A stretch of DNA of 64,000 nucleotides, from positions 2,257,317-2,321,316 of the forward strand of contig NZ_CP114588.1 of NCBI RefSeq assembly GCF_027286325.1. The letters are read 5' to 3'. The first letter of the stretch is position 1. Every line of letters begins with the position of its first letter. Origin of the DNA: Salinivibrio kushneri. GTDB lineage: Bacteria > Pseudomonadota > Gammaproteobacteria > Enterobacterales > Vibrionaceae. The notes below the pieces were generated by a model. That model searched no databases. It was not told the DNA's origin and saw only the letters and a program-made list of their open reading frames with translations. Below, in pieces: positions 53,954-63,543 of the stretch. The translations under genes and the position numbers were made by a program.

Positions 53954-55102
53954 ATGACTCCCCATGCTACAGCGGTAGAGGCAACCCAGAGCTCCTCAAA
54001 TTGGTTCCGTTGGACCAAGCTTGCCGTCATGCTTTACCTCCTACTGGTGGCCGTTGCCATGGTAGGAAGCGGCTTTAAATGGGCCGTCGGCGACGAAGCT
54101 AAGACGCTCTTCGCGTTCGCTTCTCATCCCGTAGCTGGCTTAATGATTGGTATTGTTGCTACCGCATTGATCCAGTCGTCAAGTACAGTCACCTCTATTA
54201 TAGTTGGCTTAGTCGCGGGTGGCCTCCCCGTTGAAGCCGCGATTCCAATGGTAATGGGGGCAAACGTAGGCACCTCGGTGACTAACACCATCGTCAGCCT
54301 TGGTCATGCCCGCTGTAAGGTGGAGTTCAGTCGCGCATTTAGCTGCGCCACCGTTCATGATTTCTTCAACCTGTTCGCCGTTGCTATCTTCCTGCCATTA
54401 GAGATGGCGTTCGGTTTGCTGAATAAGATTTCCGAGTGGTTAGTTTCGCCGCTGACGCAAGCCAGTGACATGAGCATCAAAGGTTTGAACTTTGTTAAGC
54501 CACTGACAAAACCTGTGGTTAACGCAGTGCAATCACCGCTTGAAGCCGCCCTGCCAGGTAACATTGGTGGTGTTATCATGATTGTCATGGGGATTGCTGC
54601 CATTGTGATTGCGATTACCATCATGGGCAAAGTGATGAAAAAGCTGATGGTTGGTCGCGCCAAAGACATGCTGAAAAACGCGATTGGTCGTGGCCCACTA
54701 CATGGTATTTTCTCAGGCTCAGTGGTCACTGTTTTGGTACAGTCTTCATCGACAACCACCAGCTTAATGGTGCCACTAGTCGGCTCAGGGGTGCTGAAAG
54801 TCCGTGACATCTATCCGTTCACCTTAGGCGCCAACATTGGTACTTGTATTACGGCCCTACTCGCTGCCACAGCGGTTACTGGTGAATTCGCGGTCTTTGC
54901 CCTACAAATTGCGTTGGTGCACTTAAGCTTCAATATCTTGGCTACGACACTTATCTTCGGTATTCCGTTCTTGCGTGAGTTACCGCTCAAAGGTGCCGAG
55001 TGGTTAGGCCAGTTGGCGGCCAAATCAAAAGCAGCGGTACTGGCTTACATCAGCCTCGTCTTTGTGATTGTTCCAGGAAGCATTGTGCTGTTGTCACAGT
55101 GA
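53954..55102 (+). CDS. nptA: Na+-dependent phosphate transporter
   Basis: NptA imports phosphate with sodium. The 382 residues contain the duplicated Na/Pi cotransporter core, each half with a QSSS signature (ATALIQSSSTVTS near residue 75 and VTVLVQSSSTTTS near residue 263) inside re-entrant loops, flanked by about eight to ten spans. It lacks the C-terminal PhoU-like domain of longer bacterial relatives. ATG 53954 with CGGAG. Vibrio cholerae has its NptA gene in the same neighbourhood. With NhaA next door, it fits sodium-based energetics. Confidence 0.93.
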   Translation: MTPHATAVEATQSSSNWFRWTKLAVMLYLLLVAVAMVGSGFKWAVGDEAKTLFAFASHPVAGLMIGIVATALIQSSSTVTSIIVGLVAGGLPVEAAIPMVMGANVGTSVTNTIVSLGHARCKVEFSRAFSCATVHDFFNLFAVAIFLPLEMAFGLLNKISEWLVSPLTQASDMSIKGLNFVKPLTKPVVNAVQSPLEAALPGNIGGVIMIVMGIAAIVIAITIMGKVMKKLMVGRAKDMLKNAIGRGPLHGIFSGSVVTVLVQSSSTTTSLMVPLVGSGVLKVRDIYPFTLGANIGTCITALLAATAVTGEFAVFALQIALVHLSFNILATTLIFGIPFLRELPLKGAEWLGQLAAKSKAAVLAYISLVFVIVPGSIVLLSQ

Positions 55103-55124
55103 TTGCCTGACGAAGCCTTAGATT

Positions 55125-55157
55125 CAAAAAACCACCGCTTAAGCGGTGGTTTTTTTA
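55125..55157. terminator. Terminator between nptA and thyA
   Basis: ACCACCGCTT and AAGCGGTGGT form a perfect stem with A run before and T run after; usable by both convergent genes. Confidence 0.88.
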
Positions 55158-55223
55158 TTGGCTCTGCGGCACTGGAACTAGATAGAGTATCGCGATATAC
55201 CGCGTTAGTCCGGTACGACACCA

Positions 55224-56063
55224 TTAAATGGCGATCGGTGCTTTGATAGTCGGATGTGGGTCGTATCCCTCAATCTCAAAGTCATCAATACAATAGTCAA
55301 AAATAGAGGCAGGTTTACGCTTGATCACCAATCGAGGTAGCGCACGTGGTTCACGTTTAAGTTGCTCGTAAACAATCTCGTCGGTCAGGTGGTTATGATA
55401 AAGGTGTACATCCCCAAAGGTGTGCACAAAGTCACCCACCTCTAAGCCACACTGCTGCGCAACCATATGCGTAAACAATGCATAGCTGGCAATATTGAAT
55501 GGTACGCCCAAGAAGTAGTCAGCACTGCGTTGATAAAGCTGGCATGAGAGCTTGCCATCAGCCACGTAGAACTGGAACAAGCAATGACAAGGGGCTAAGG
55601 CCATCTTGCCTTGTTCGGCGTTCTCAGTTGGGCTTATCGACTCATCTGGCAAATCAGCAGGATTCCAGGCGGTGATGATATGACGACGTGAATTAGGTTT
55701 CGTTTTAATTTGCTCGATCAGTTGCTCGATTTGATCCACGGTCGAGCCATCTGGACACGCCCAAGAGCGCCACTGCGCGCCATAAACGGGGCCAAGATCG
55801 CCGCTTTCGGTTGCCCACTCATCCCAGATACGCACCTTGTTATCTTGCAAATACTGCACGTTAGTATCGCCGTTAAGGAACCACAAAAGCTCATGGATAA
55901 TGGCGCGCGTGTAGAGTTTCTTGGTGGTCAGTAGCGGAAAGCCAGCGGCGAGATCAAACCGCAGTTGCCGACCAAACACAGACCGTGTTCCCACGCCAGT
56001 GCGATCCCCTCTATCCGTCCCATTATCGAGAATATCCTGCATCAAAGCCTGATACTGCTTCAT
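55224..56063 (-). CDS. thyA: Thymidylate synthase
   Basis: ThyA methylates dUMP to dTMP with methylene-tetrahydrofolate, giving dihydrofolate. The catalytic cysteine is C159 in [10 protein letters not shown]; the phosphate-binding arginine is R21 in DRTGVGTRS, and the folate/nucleotide contacts [14 protein letters not shown] and HLYHNH are intact. The 279 residues carry an insert before the active site compared with the 264-residue E. coli enzyme, as in other vibrios. ATG 56063 with AGGAAAC; an in-frame start at 56093 adds ten unrelated residues. Confidence 0.97.
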   Translation of the reverse strand: MKQYQALMQDILDNGTDRGDRTGVGTRSVFGRQLRFDLAAGFPLLTTKKLYTRAIIHELLWFLNGDTNVQYLQDNKVRIWDEWATESGDLGPVYGAQWRSWACPDGSTVDQIEQLIEQIKTKPNSRRHIITAWNPADLPDESISPTENAEQGKMALAPCHCLFQFYVADGKLSCQLYQRSADYFLGVPFNIASYALFTHMVAQQCGLEVGDFVHTFGDVHLYHNHLTDEIVYEQLKREPRALPRLVIKRKPASIFDYCIDDFEIEGYDPHPTIKAPIAI

Positions 56064-56090
56064 AGTGTTTCCTATCATTGGCCAAACGAA

Positions 56091-56114
56091 CAAAAGGCAC
56101 CGCTGAGGTGCCTT
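56091..56114 (-). terminator. Weak terminator or attenuator between lgt and thyA
   Basis: AAGGCACC and GGTGCCTT form an eight-base stem followed by TTTTGTT on the minus strand. The T run is short, so partial read-through into thyA is likely. Confidence 0.55.
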
Positions 56115-56151
56115 GGTGTATTACTTACTATAACCGATTCACGCTATTCGG

Positions 56152-56949
56152 TCACTTGGCGGGTTGACGACGGTACGCCCATCCCACCATCACAGCCCCC
56201 GCAATGATCATCGGTAATGATAACAGCTGCCCCATACTGAAAATGCCGGCGAACAAGCCTAGGTGAGCATCGGGTTCACGGAAATACTCGACAATAAAGC
56301 GGAAAGTCCCGTAGCCAGCCAAGAAAAGCCCCGAGACGGCCCCCATAGGTCGGGGCTTTTGGATGTAGAGGTTGAGGATGATAAATAGCACCACCCCCTC
56401 TAACGCAAACTCATAGAGCTGTGAAGGGTGACGCGGCCAAGGGCCTCCCGTTGGAAATACCATCGCCCAAGGCACATCGGTAACCCGTCCCCAGAGCTCA
56501 CCATTAATAAAATTCCCTAAGCGCCCCGCCCCAAGGCCAAACGGCACCAAAGGAGCGATAAAGTCGGCGACGGTAAAAAAATGGCGCTGGGTCTTGCGCG
56601 CATACCACGCCATCGCAGTAATCACACCCAACAGGCCGCCGTGGAAGGACATGCCACCTGTCCACACTTTGAATAAAAACAACGGGTCAGCAACAAAGGC
56701 GTCAAACTGATAAAACAAGACATAGCCAATACGTCCCCCGAGAACCACGCCCAGGAAGCCGGCAAAAAGCAGATCACTGACCTCTTCTTTGCTCCAACCG
56801 CTATTCGGTTTGGCCGCACGATGATTCGCGAGCCACAAGGCGAACACAAAGCCAAGCAAATACATTAAGCCGTACCAGCGCACGGCTACCGGACCAAGTT
56901 CAAATAAGATGGGGTCGATTGACGGAAAGGTGATGTAGCCTTCGGCCAT
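56152..56949 (-). CDS. lgt: Prolipoprotein diacylglyceryl transferase
   Basis: Lgt transfers diacylglycerol from phosphatidylglycerol to the lipobox cysteine, the first step of lipoprotein maturation. It is a seven-span inner-membrane protein of 265 residues. The Lgt signature [17 protein letters not shown] and the conserved MSFHGGLLG (catalytic-site His) are intact. ATG 56949 has AAAGGAT seven bases upstream. It is 12 bp after the TauE-like gene and precedes thyA, as in E. coli. Confidence 0.97.
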   Translation of the reverse strand: MAEGYITFPSIDPILFELGPVAVRWYGLMYLLGFVFALWLANHRAAKPNSGWSKEEVSDLLFAGFLGVVLGGRIGYVLFYQFDAFVADPLFLFKVWTGGMSFHGGLLGVITAMAWYARKTQRHFFTVADFIAPLVPFGLGAGRLGNFINGELWGRVTDVPWAMVFPTGGPWPRHPSQLYEFALEGVVLFIILNLYIQKPRPMGAVSGLFLAGYGTFRFIVEYFREPDAHLGLFAGIFSMGQLLSLPMIIAGAVMVGWAYRRQPAK

Positions 56950-56961
56950 GGATGGGATCCT

Positions 56962-57771
56962 TTATTTCAACAACATGCTGGCGCCGACAATAACAAGAAA
57001 GACGGCAAAAATACGTTTTATTTGCGCAGTGGGTAGCCTCACCGCCAGTTGAGCACCAACCCGTGTCATCAACACCGACGTTGACACGACGCCGAGCAAG
57101 GCAGGCAAATACAAATATCCGACACTGAGCGCGGGCAAGGGTTCCGTTTGACGCCAGCCCAACCACACAAAACTCACCATGCCACCCAGCGCTAACACCG
57201 CGCCCCCCGCCGAGGCACTGCCAATGGCTTGGTGCATACTTACTCCGCGCCAGTGCAGGTATGGGACGGTAAAAGAGCCTCCCCCAATCCCCGCTAAGCT
57301 GGAGAGCGTACCGATCAGCGTGCCCGCACAGGACAGTCTCAGCCAATGCGGTAAAGGGCGCGCGCGATAGGGACGCCGATTGAGCAACATTTGAAGCGCC
57401 ATGGCAAGCACTATCACGCCAAACAGGCGAGGCAACCAGTCGTGTGGCAGGCGATCAGCAAGCCCAGCCCCCAAGATGCCGCCAAGCATCATGCCAGGGA
57501 CGAGCGCTTTGACCGCCTCAAGGTGAACATTCCCCAGACGAAAATGGCGCCAAGCAGAGGCACTCGACGTCAGTACAATAGTGGCAAGTGAGGTGGCGAG
57601 CGCAATAGGCATCACCACAGTAGGGGCAATACCGAACACGGGAAGCAAAAAGGTAAGGGCGGGCACCACGACTAAGCCCCCACCAATACCCAGCAGGCCA
57701 GATAAGGTCCCTACACAGGCCCCTAGCAGCATACACACCACAAACAGCAGCACGGTGAGGCTGGTGATCAT
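56962..57771 (-). CDS. TauE/SafE-family membrane permease
   Basis: The 269 residues form about eight spans with the duplicated TauE/SafE (DUF81) motif GTLSGLLGIGGGLVVVPAL and GTLSSLAGIGGGSFTVPYL. Members carry out small anionic sulfur or organic compounds; the substrate here cannot be told. The ATG overlaps the ptsP stop (ATGA), so it is translationally coupled to ptsP. A permease of this family sits at the same place in other vibrios. Confidence 0.9.
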   Translation of the reverse strand: MITSLTVLLFVVCMLLGACVGTLSGLLGIGGGLVVVPALTFLLPVFGIAPTVVMPIALATSLATIVLTSSASAWRHFRLGNVHLEAVKALVPGMMLGGILGAGLADRLPHDWLPRLFGVIVLAMALQMLLNRRPYRARPLPHWLRLSCAGTLIGTLSSLAGIGGGSFTVPYLHWRGVSMHQAIGSASAGGAVLALGGMVSFVWLGWRQTEPLPALSVGYLYLPALLGVVSTSVLMTRVGAQLAVRLPTAQIKRIFAVFLVIVGASMLLK

Positions 57772-60026
57772 CGCAGCTGTCCGATTTTGACCAACGCCTC
57801 TAATCCTTGCCCGGCCAGAAAAGCTTCAGTGGCAGCGCGGATCTCGCTGGGGTGATCCAGCGCCAACATCTGATTGGCCTGCATGACCAAGCGCTCATGG
57901 GGTAAGCGGCTTAGCAAATACTTAATTTTGGCCACGTTGCGGGTATTCATACTCAGTTGGTGATACCCCAACCCCACCAGCAAAGACGCCCCCACCGGAT
58001 CGCCGGCTAGCTCTCCACACACACTAACCGGAAGCTGATGACGCGTCCCCACCGCGGCAATCGACGCTAATGCGTGTAATACCGAGGGGTGCAGCGCATC
58101 AAAAATATCAGCCACGCGCGCATTGTTGCGATCAACGGCTAATAGATATTGAGTGAGATCGTTGGTGCCGACTGAGAGAAAATCTACATCGCGCGCAATG
58201 CTGTCGAGCTGATAGAGAATAGAGGGAACTTCAACCATGATCCCCAATAAAGGGATATTGATACTTTGCCCTGCTTGGTGGGCATCTTGGCTGACCTCTT
58301 GATAAGCTCGGCTGATGAGCGCTTTTGCCTCCAGTAGCTCGTTACGTCCCGAGATCATGGGTAACAATAGCTTTAAATTATTGAGGCCTATACTGGCACG
58401 TAACATCGCACGTACCTGAATTAAAAAGATATCTGGATGATCGAGGGTAAAACGTATCCCCCGCCAGCCTAAAAATGGATTGTCCTCTTCAACACTTAAA
58501 TATGGCAATGGTTTATCGCCACCAATATCCAAGGTGCGCATTACCACAGGTTTATCGGGATAACTGGCAAGAATGGCTCGGTATTGTTTGACCTGCTCGT
58601 CTTCAGACGGAAAACGGCGCTGCATCAAAAATGGGACTTCCGTGCGGAACAACCCAACCCCATCAACGCCCTGATTGATTGCAATCTGACTATCGGCGCT
58701 CAGGCCAGCATTCAAATGCACTTCAACACGTGTGCCATCCTGAGTTTGTCCCGGGGCCGCCAGTGCGGTCTCAAAGGTAGATTGCAGGCTCGCTTCTTCT
58801 TGAACCAGGTGCTGATACTCATTGATCAATGCCTCGGCAGGCTCGATCATGAGCACCCCTTTATGGCCATCGAGGATCACGGTTTTTTGATGAAGCTTAG
58901 CAGGCGAAAAGCTGACGCCCATTACCGCCGGGATCCCTAACGCACGCGCCAGAATCGCCGCATGCGAGTTCGCTGCCCCTTCTTCAGCGACAACCCCTGA
59001 GAGCAATGCGCGCGGGATTGACGCCAGCATACCCGCGGTTAACTCCCGAGCAAGCAGCACGATAGGCGTCGAAATAGGAGGAGGACTGCCCGCCGGGGCG
59101 ATTAAAAAGTAAAGCAGCCGCTGTCCTAGCTCTTTGACATCGCCGGCACGCGCTTTTAGGTAAGGATCATCCATTGCGGCAAAACGCGCGGAAAAGGCTT
59201 CTACCGTTTGTCTCACCGCCCACGTTGCCGCATCTCCCTGCTGGATCCGCACCGTCATGTCCTCACGCAACATGGGATCGTTTAGCAGGTGCACAAAGAG
59301 ATCAAAAATCGCCAACGCGTCTTTTTGTAGCTCCTTGTCGAAACGCTTACGCAAGCGACGAAACTCGGTACTGGCATCATCAATCGCAGCATCCAGCCTG
59401 TCGAGCTCTCGCTGGGTATCCAAATGGGAAGCGGGCGCCACCTCTTCAAGCCGCGGTTGCGAGTCATCACACCAGGCTTGTGCTATCCCTATCCCTGGCG
59501 AGGCCGGCATCCCTTCCAACAAGACCGGAGATGAGGCCCCTTGCCAGCCACCTTGCGCATGGGCATGGGCAAACACCACCGCCAGCTGCGCAGCCAAGGT
59601 CACGAGAAAGGACTCTTCACTCTCATCAAATTGGCGAGGTTGATGTTGCTGCACCACCAGCACCCCAAGTACCTTTTTGCGATAAATGATCGGGGTGCCA
59701 AGAAAGGATTGAAACGCATCCTCACCAGTGGAGGGGAAGGGTTTAAACGCGGGGTGTTTGCGCGCATAGGCAAGGTTTAGCGGTTCAGCGCGCTTGCCAA
59801 CCACGCCGACCAAGCCTTCACCAAATGCCATCGACACTTGCGCGGACGGATCCAAGCCTTGCGTCGCCATGAGTTCAAATCGTTGGTCTTCGGCATTGGC
59901 AAGATACACGGAGCAACACTCCGTGCGCATGGCCACGCAGGTTTGTTGCACTAAAGTGTGTAGCGCCTGATCAAGATCTGAAGACGCGGCCACACTTTGC
60001 ACAATATTCCTTAACTGCGTGAGCAC
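57768..60026 (-). CDS. ptsP: Nitrogen-PTS enzyme I (EI-Ntr)
   Basis: PtsP takes phosphate from PEP and starts the nitrogen phosphotransfer chain to NPr and EIIA-Ntr. The 752 residues show an N-terminal GAF domain (about 15-155) that senses glutamine or alpha-ketoglutarate, then the enzyme I N-domain with the phosphorylated His in GAANSHAAILARA, and the PEP-utilising C-domain with GVGLFRTE and the SVGTNDLTQYLLA active-site stretch. Start is GTG at 60026 with AAGGAG; MLTQLR aligns with E. coli. It follows rppH by 17 bp. Confidence 0.97.
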   Translation of the reverse strand: MLTQLRNIVQSVAASSDLDQALHTLVQQTCVAMRTECCSVYLANAEDQRFELMATQGLDPSAQVSMAFGEGLVGVVGKRAEPLNLAYARKHPAFKPFPSTGEDAFQSFLGTPIIYRKKVLGVLVVQQHQPRQFDESEESFLVTLAAQLAVVFAHAHAQGGWQGASSPVLLEGMPASPGIGIAQAWCDDSQPRLEEVAPASHLDTQRELDRLDAAIDDASTEFRRLRKRFDKELQKDALAIFDLFVHLLNDPMLREDMTVRIQQGDAATWAVRQTVEAFSARFAAMDDPYLKARAGDVKELGQRLLYFLIAPAGSPPPISTPIVLLARELTAGMLASIPRALLSGVVAEEGAANSHAAILARALGIPAVMGVSFSPAKLHQKTVILDGHKGVLMIEPAEALINEYQHLVQEEASLQSTFETALAAPGQTQDGTRVEVHLNAGLSADSQIAINQGVDGVGLFRTEVPFLMQRRFPSEDEQVKQYRAILASYPDKPVVMRTLDIGGDKPLPYLSVEEDNPFLGWRGIRFTLDHPDIFLIQVRAMLRASIGLNNLKLLLPMISGRNELLEAKALISRAYQEVSQDAHQAGQSINIPLLGIMVEVPSILYQLDSIARDVDFLSVGTNDLTQYLLAVDRNNARVADIFDALHPSVLHALASIAAVGTRHQLPVSVCGELAGDPVGASLLVGLGYHQLSMNTRNVAKIKYLLSRLPHERLVMQANQMLALDHPSEIRAATEAFLAGQGLEALVKIGQLR

Positions 60027-60043
60027 CCACTCTCTCCTTACAC

Positions 60044-60556
60044 TTATCCTCGCTTGTGTCGACGCCGAGGTTTGCGTTCTTTAAACGGCATCGCAAGTGG
60101 CGCAAATTCTTTCATCGCGCGCCGATAAACCTCACGCTTAAATGCCACCACTTGTCGCACTGGATACCAATAACTCACCCAGCGCCAACCATCAAACTCA
60201 GGTGTACCACCACGTGTGACGTTGACACGTGATTCTTCACACTCAAGTTTTAGCAGAAACCACTTCTGCTTTTGCCCAATGCACACGGGCTTGGAATCCC
60301 AGCGCACCAAGCGTTTGGGTAACTTATAGCGCAGCCAATGTCGACTGGTCCCTAAGATGCGTACATCTTTCTTGGTCAGGCCTACCTCTTCATACAGCTC
60401 CCGGTACATCGCTTGTTCAGGGCTTTCCCCTTCATCGATGCCTCCTTGTGGAAACTGCCACGAATGCTGACCATATCGACGAGCCCAGAGAACTTGACCG
60501 TGGCCGTTACAAATTACTATCCCCACATTGGGACGATAGCCATCGCCATCAATCAC
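60044..60556 (-). CDS. rppH: RNA pyrophosphohydrolase
   Basis: RppH removes pyrophosphate from the 5' end of mRNAs and so triggers RNase E decay. The Nudix box lies at residues 38-60 (GGIDEGE followed by REL-EEVGL) with catalytic glutamates E53, E56 and E57. The 170 residues and a basic tail ([10 protein letters not shown]) fit the family. Start is GTG at 60556 with GAGG upstream; [12 protein letters not shown] aligns with E. coli, which also uses GTG. First gene of rppH-ptsP-tauE-lgt-thyA. Confidence 0.97.
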   Translation of the reverse strand: MIDGDGYRPNVGIVICNGHGQVLWARRYGQHSWQFPQGGIDEGESPEQAMYRELYEEVGLTKKDVRILGTSRHWLRYKLPKRLVRWDSKPVCIGQKQKWFLLKLECEESRVNVTRGGTPEFDGWRWVSYWYPVRQVVAFKREVYRRAMKEFAPLAMPFKERKPRRRHKRG

Positions 60557-60726
60557 TGGACGACCTCAATGATAAATCTCTACTGAACCTGATTTTTTCA
60601 CAAAAAGCGGTAAGGGGTAAACAAACATTGTGGATTGACCTTTGTTTTTGCGCACTCGTCGTCATCTGAGGATAACTTAGGGTCTAACAGGAAGTTATAA
60701 ACATAGCAATGAGAGTTTGCGCACAT

Positions 60727-61071
60727 TTATTCACGCTTTCTGTGGATAGATTTGTGAAGAAGCCTAGAAAAAGTTCAGATGTCGAGCACTTAAGGATCTT
60801 CTCATCTAAAAAAAATGAACAAAAAAAACAAACTAATTCATTATAATCAGGTAGATAAAAACAAATGACACCAGAAGGATCTTTCACAAGATCGAGCGAT
60901 CATCATATAAACACAGATCGCTCAAAGATCCACCAGTCAGTAAATTATCCACATCGATAGCGCAAAAAAACGTCAGTTAAGGTGGTGAGTCGCTTTTTAT
61001 CGCTGCTAAGCTACTGTATATTTGATCATGACTCGAATTCGCTACTTAAAAAGTTACTCCGCTGTGGATAA
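60727..61071. other. DARS2-like DnaA-reactivating locus between rppH and mutH
   Basis: The 635-bp rppH-mutH gap has no gene. It holds perfect DnaA boxes TTATCCACA at 60945-60953 (plus) and 61063-61071 (minus). A tight group of near-consensus boxes lies at 60727-60735 (TTATTCACG, plus), 60741-60749 (CTATCCACA, minus) and 60753-60761 (TTCTTCACA, minus). Between the groups are A/T-rich runs and six GATC sites in 136 bp. In E. coli the mutH-ygdP(rppH) gap is DARS2, which recharges DnaA with ATP through a three-box core plus IHF and Fis sites. Same neighbours and same content support a DARS2 counterpart; IHF/Fis sites were not located. Confidence 0.72.
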
Positions 61072-61191
61072 CCTCAGACGAGACAGGTTGCTCCCCTCTT
61101 ACCGGATCCGCTTGCAGCCCACATCGCAGTTCTTGATAATGGCAGCTCTTGATAATGCGCACCCGTAACCGACTCTGCAGGATCCAATACA

Positions 61192-61866
61192 GTGACACCA
61201 GCCCCAGCATCAGAACAAATATTGATGGAACGTGCGCTCGCCTTGGCAGGTCTTACACTCGGCGAAGTGAGTGATGCCCAGTCAATCCGCTGTCCAGAGA
61301 CGCTTGCGCGGGAGAAAGGTTGGATTGGCATGTTGCTCGAGACCAGTTTGGGAGCTAACGCGGGCAGCAAACCCGAACAGGACTTCGCACACTTAGGCAT
61401 TGAGCTAAAAACGATTCCGGTCACTGGCGATGGTAAGCCGCTGGAAACCACCTTTGTGTGTGTGGCGCCACTAACAGGGATAGCCGGGGTGCGCTGGGAA
61501 AATAGTCATGTGAGGCAAAAGCTGTCACGAGTCTTGTGGATCCCTGTTGAAGGCGAACGCGATATACCTGTATCACAGCGCCGAATCGGCACACCACTAT
61601 TATGGTCCCCCAGCCAGGAAGAAGAAGCGCAACTGCGTGCCGATTGGGAGGAGTTAATGGATTGGGTGGCTCTAGGCCGCGTAACGGAGATTACAGCCCG
61701 CCAAGGTGAGTCTCTCCAATTGCGCCCCAAAGCGGCCAACGGCAAAGCGCTGACCGATGCTTTCGGCCCCAATGGTGAGCCGATCCGTACCTTGCCCCGC
61801 GGCTTCTATTTACGCACCCAGTTCACGCACCAGATCTTGCGTCGTTACTTTGTGGATCCGAAGTAA
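61192..61866 (+). CDS. mutH: DNA mismatch repair endonuclease MutH
   Basis: MutH nicks the unmethylated strand at hemimethylated GATC after MutS/MutL activation. The active-site residues are E50, D64, E71 and K73 ([14 protein letters not shown]), followed by the conserved [12 protein letters not shown] and [19 protein letters not shown]. The 224 residues fit the family. Start is GTG at 61192; an in-frame ATG at 61225 would shorten the N-terminus by 11 residues and cannot be excluded. It implies Dam methylation in this organism. Divergent from rppH. Confidence 0.95.
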   Translation: MTPAPASEQILMERALALAGLTLGEVSDAQSIRCPETLAREKGWIGMLLETSLGANAGSKPEQDFAHLGIELKTIPVTGDGKPLETTFVCVAPLTGIAGVRWENSHVRQKLSRVLWIPVEGERDIPVSQRRIGTPLLWSPSQEEEAQLRADWEELMDWVALGRVTEITARQGESLQLRPKAANGKALTDAFGPNGEPIRTLPRGFYLRTQFTHQILRRYFVDPK

Positions 61867-61916
61867 GTGTCAATCCACACGCATGATCACCACATCCTGT
61901 GCGTTTAGGTAAAACA

Positions 61917-62219
61917 TCAAAAACGAATTGGCATATCTTCTCGACAGCCTGGCTCTCCGCCCGTGGCAAACTCATCGTAAGGATCCATCAAGCGTAATAC
62001 GCCCTCTTCAATCCCTAACGCTTTAAGTTTCTCTCCCACTTGCCCGACATGATCAAACTGCATCACCTCACCGGTTTGGTCCGAGCGTAAAGGTTCTAGT
62101 TCATGCTTCACTTCAACTTCGACCGAGTATTTTGCGCCGCCTGCATGGGCCATTATATAACACTGAGGGCATGAGCGAGGATCCGCGCGCATCCATGCTT
62201 TGAGTTGTGAGTAGTTCAT
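61917..62219 (-). CDS. Small conserved protein, possibly DUF6482
   Basis: Function unknown. The 100-residue acidic protein starts at ATG 62219 behind GAGGAAGG. A CPQC pair near residue 18 suggests metal or redox binding, and the end region LMDPYDEFATG recalls the DUF6482 family, a comparison made from memory only. It lies convergent to mutH with a 50-bp gap and divergent from tas. A longer in-frame start at 62300 would add 27 residues without a ribosome-binding site. Confidence 0.7.
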   Translation of the reverse strand: MNYSQLKAWMRADPRSCPQCYIMAHAGGAKYSVEVEVKHELEPLRSDQTGEVMQFDHVGQVGEKLKALGIEEGVLRLMDPYDEFATGGEPGCREDMPIRF

Positions 62220-62418
62220 CTTACCTTCCTCTAGGTTACGCTTTCTCGTGTCCATCATGCCTAGCAATAACACCGCGCTCAGACCAATACGATCGGACAA
62301 CCCATTTAGTAATGGTCAATATTTAACCAGCTGTCAAGCCACCGCTAAACCGCTTTCGATCATTTTTAAAATTCTCTACTATGGACTGCCATAGGTCGAT
62401 TGCAGACAAGGAGAAAGG

Positions 62419-63453
62419 ATGCAATACCACCGTTTGCCCCATTCCTCGCTAGACGTGAGTAAAGTGTGCTTAGGCACCATGACATTTGGTGAGCAAAATA
62501 GTGAAGCTGACGCCCATGCACAGCTCGATCTTGCCTTTGAACGGGGCGTTAATTTTATTGATACTGCTGAAATGTATCCCGTTCCCCCCAGCGAACCCAC
62601 GCAAGGGTTAACCGAGCAATACATCGGTAGCTGGTTAGAAAAATCCGGGAAACGCGATCGTGTTATCCTCGCGACCAAAGTGGCGGGGCCACGCAATGTG
62701 CCCTATATTCGTGACAATATGTCACTCAACCGACGCCATATCCATCAAGCCGTTGAAGATAGCCTGACACGACTAAAAACCGACTATATCGACTTGTATC
62801 AAGTGCACTGGCCACAGCGGCATAATAACTGTTTTGGTAAGCTTAATTATCCGTATCAAGATGAACACTCTGGAGTCACCATCCTCGATACACTGGATGC
62901 ACTGAATGAACTCGTCCAAGCAGGAAAAATTCGCTATATCGGTGTCTCAAACGAAACCCCTTGGGGGGTGATGCGTTATTTGCATCTAGCAGAGAAGCAT
63001 AGCCTCACACGTATCGTCTCCATCCAAAACCCTTATAATTTACTTAACCGCACCTTCGAAGTAGGCCTGTCGGAAATCAGTCATCATGAAGGGGTCGAGT
63101 TGCTTGCGTACTCGCCGCTGGCGTTTGGCGCGCTGAGCGGAAAATATTTGCAAGGCGCACGCCCGAAAGGGGCCCGTTGTACACTGCACCAACGCTTCGC
63201 GCGCTACTTTACCGAATCAGGGCAAAAGGCCACGCAAGAATACGTCGATCTTGCCCAACGCCATGGCCTCGATCCGGCACAGATGGCACTCGCGTTTGTC
63301 AATAGTCGTCCCTTTGTCGCCTCTAACATCATTGGCGCCACAACGCTAAAACAGCTGGAGACGAATCTCGATAGCTTGGATCTGACGCTGAGTGACGATG
63401 TGCTTGCCGGTATTGATGAGATTGCTAACCGCTATCCCAACCCCTGCCCTTAG
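62419..63453 (+). CDS. tas: Aldo/keto reductase Tas
   Basis: Tas is an NADP(H)-dependent aldo/keto reductase of the cytosol; the E. coli gene was found as a tyrosine-auxotrophy suppressor and its physiological substrate is not settled. The 344 residues show the TIM-barrel catalytic tetrad region: DTAEMY (Asp, Tyr), ATKVAG (Lys) and VHWPQR (His). The NADPH motif is GVSNETPWGVM. ATG 62419 follows AAGGAGAAAGG. It is in the same mutH-tas neighbourhood in E. coli. Confidence 0.95.
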   Translation: MQYHRLPHSSLDVSKVCLGTMTFGEQNSEADAHAQLDLAFERGVNFIDTAEMYPVPPSEPTQGLTEQYIGSWLEKSGKRDRVILATKVAGPRNVPYIRDNMSLNRRHIHQAVEDSLTRLKTDYIDLYQVHWPQRHNNCFGKLNYPYQDEHSGVTILDTLDALNELVQAGKIRYIGVSNETPWGVMRYLHLAEKHSLTRIVSIQNPYNLLNRTFEVGLSEISHHEGVELLAYSPLAFGALSGKYLQGARPKGARCTLHQRFARYFTESGQKATQEYVDLAQRHGLDPAQMALAFVNSRPFVASNIIGATTLKQLETNLDSLDLTLSDDVLAGIDEIANRYPNPCP

Positions 63454-63461
63454 ATCGCAAA

Positions 63462-63482
63462 CGGCAGCCAAGTTGGCTGCCG
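63462..63482 (+). terminator. Hairpin after tas
   Basis: CGGCAGCCA and TGGCTGCCG form a nine-base stem with a three-base loop eight bases after the tas stop. The T-rich stretch (TTTTATT) begins only eight bases later, so termination may be imperfect. Confidence 0.55.
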
Positions 63483-63506
63483 CGCAGTGTTTTATTCGAT
63501 GATAGG

Positions 63507-63535
63507 GCGGCGTATCAACCGATACGCCGCTTTCT
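63507..63535 (+). terminator. Second hairpin after tas
   Basis: GCGGCGTATC and GATACGCCGC form a perfect ten-base stem with loop AACC, followed by TTTCT on the plus strand. It also lies nine bases after the end of the convergent DUF1127-like gene and may serve both. Confidence 0.6.
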
Positions 63536-63543
63536 GGGGCCCA

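Noticed and set aside
53700..53957. 85-codon plus-strand frame before nptA
   Set aside because: It covers the Pho-box-like repeats and the nptA start, lacks a ribosome-binding site and resembles no family.
60684..60887. 67-codon minus-strand frame in the rppH-mutH gap
   Set aside because: It runs through A/T-rich sequence with DnaA boxes, shows no family motif and has no good start signal.
60557..61191. rppH-mutH gap considered as oriC
   Set aside because: The neighbours are not mnmG/mioC or other origin genes, and the same gap is DARS2 in E. coli; clear 13-mer unwinding repeats were not seen.
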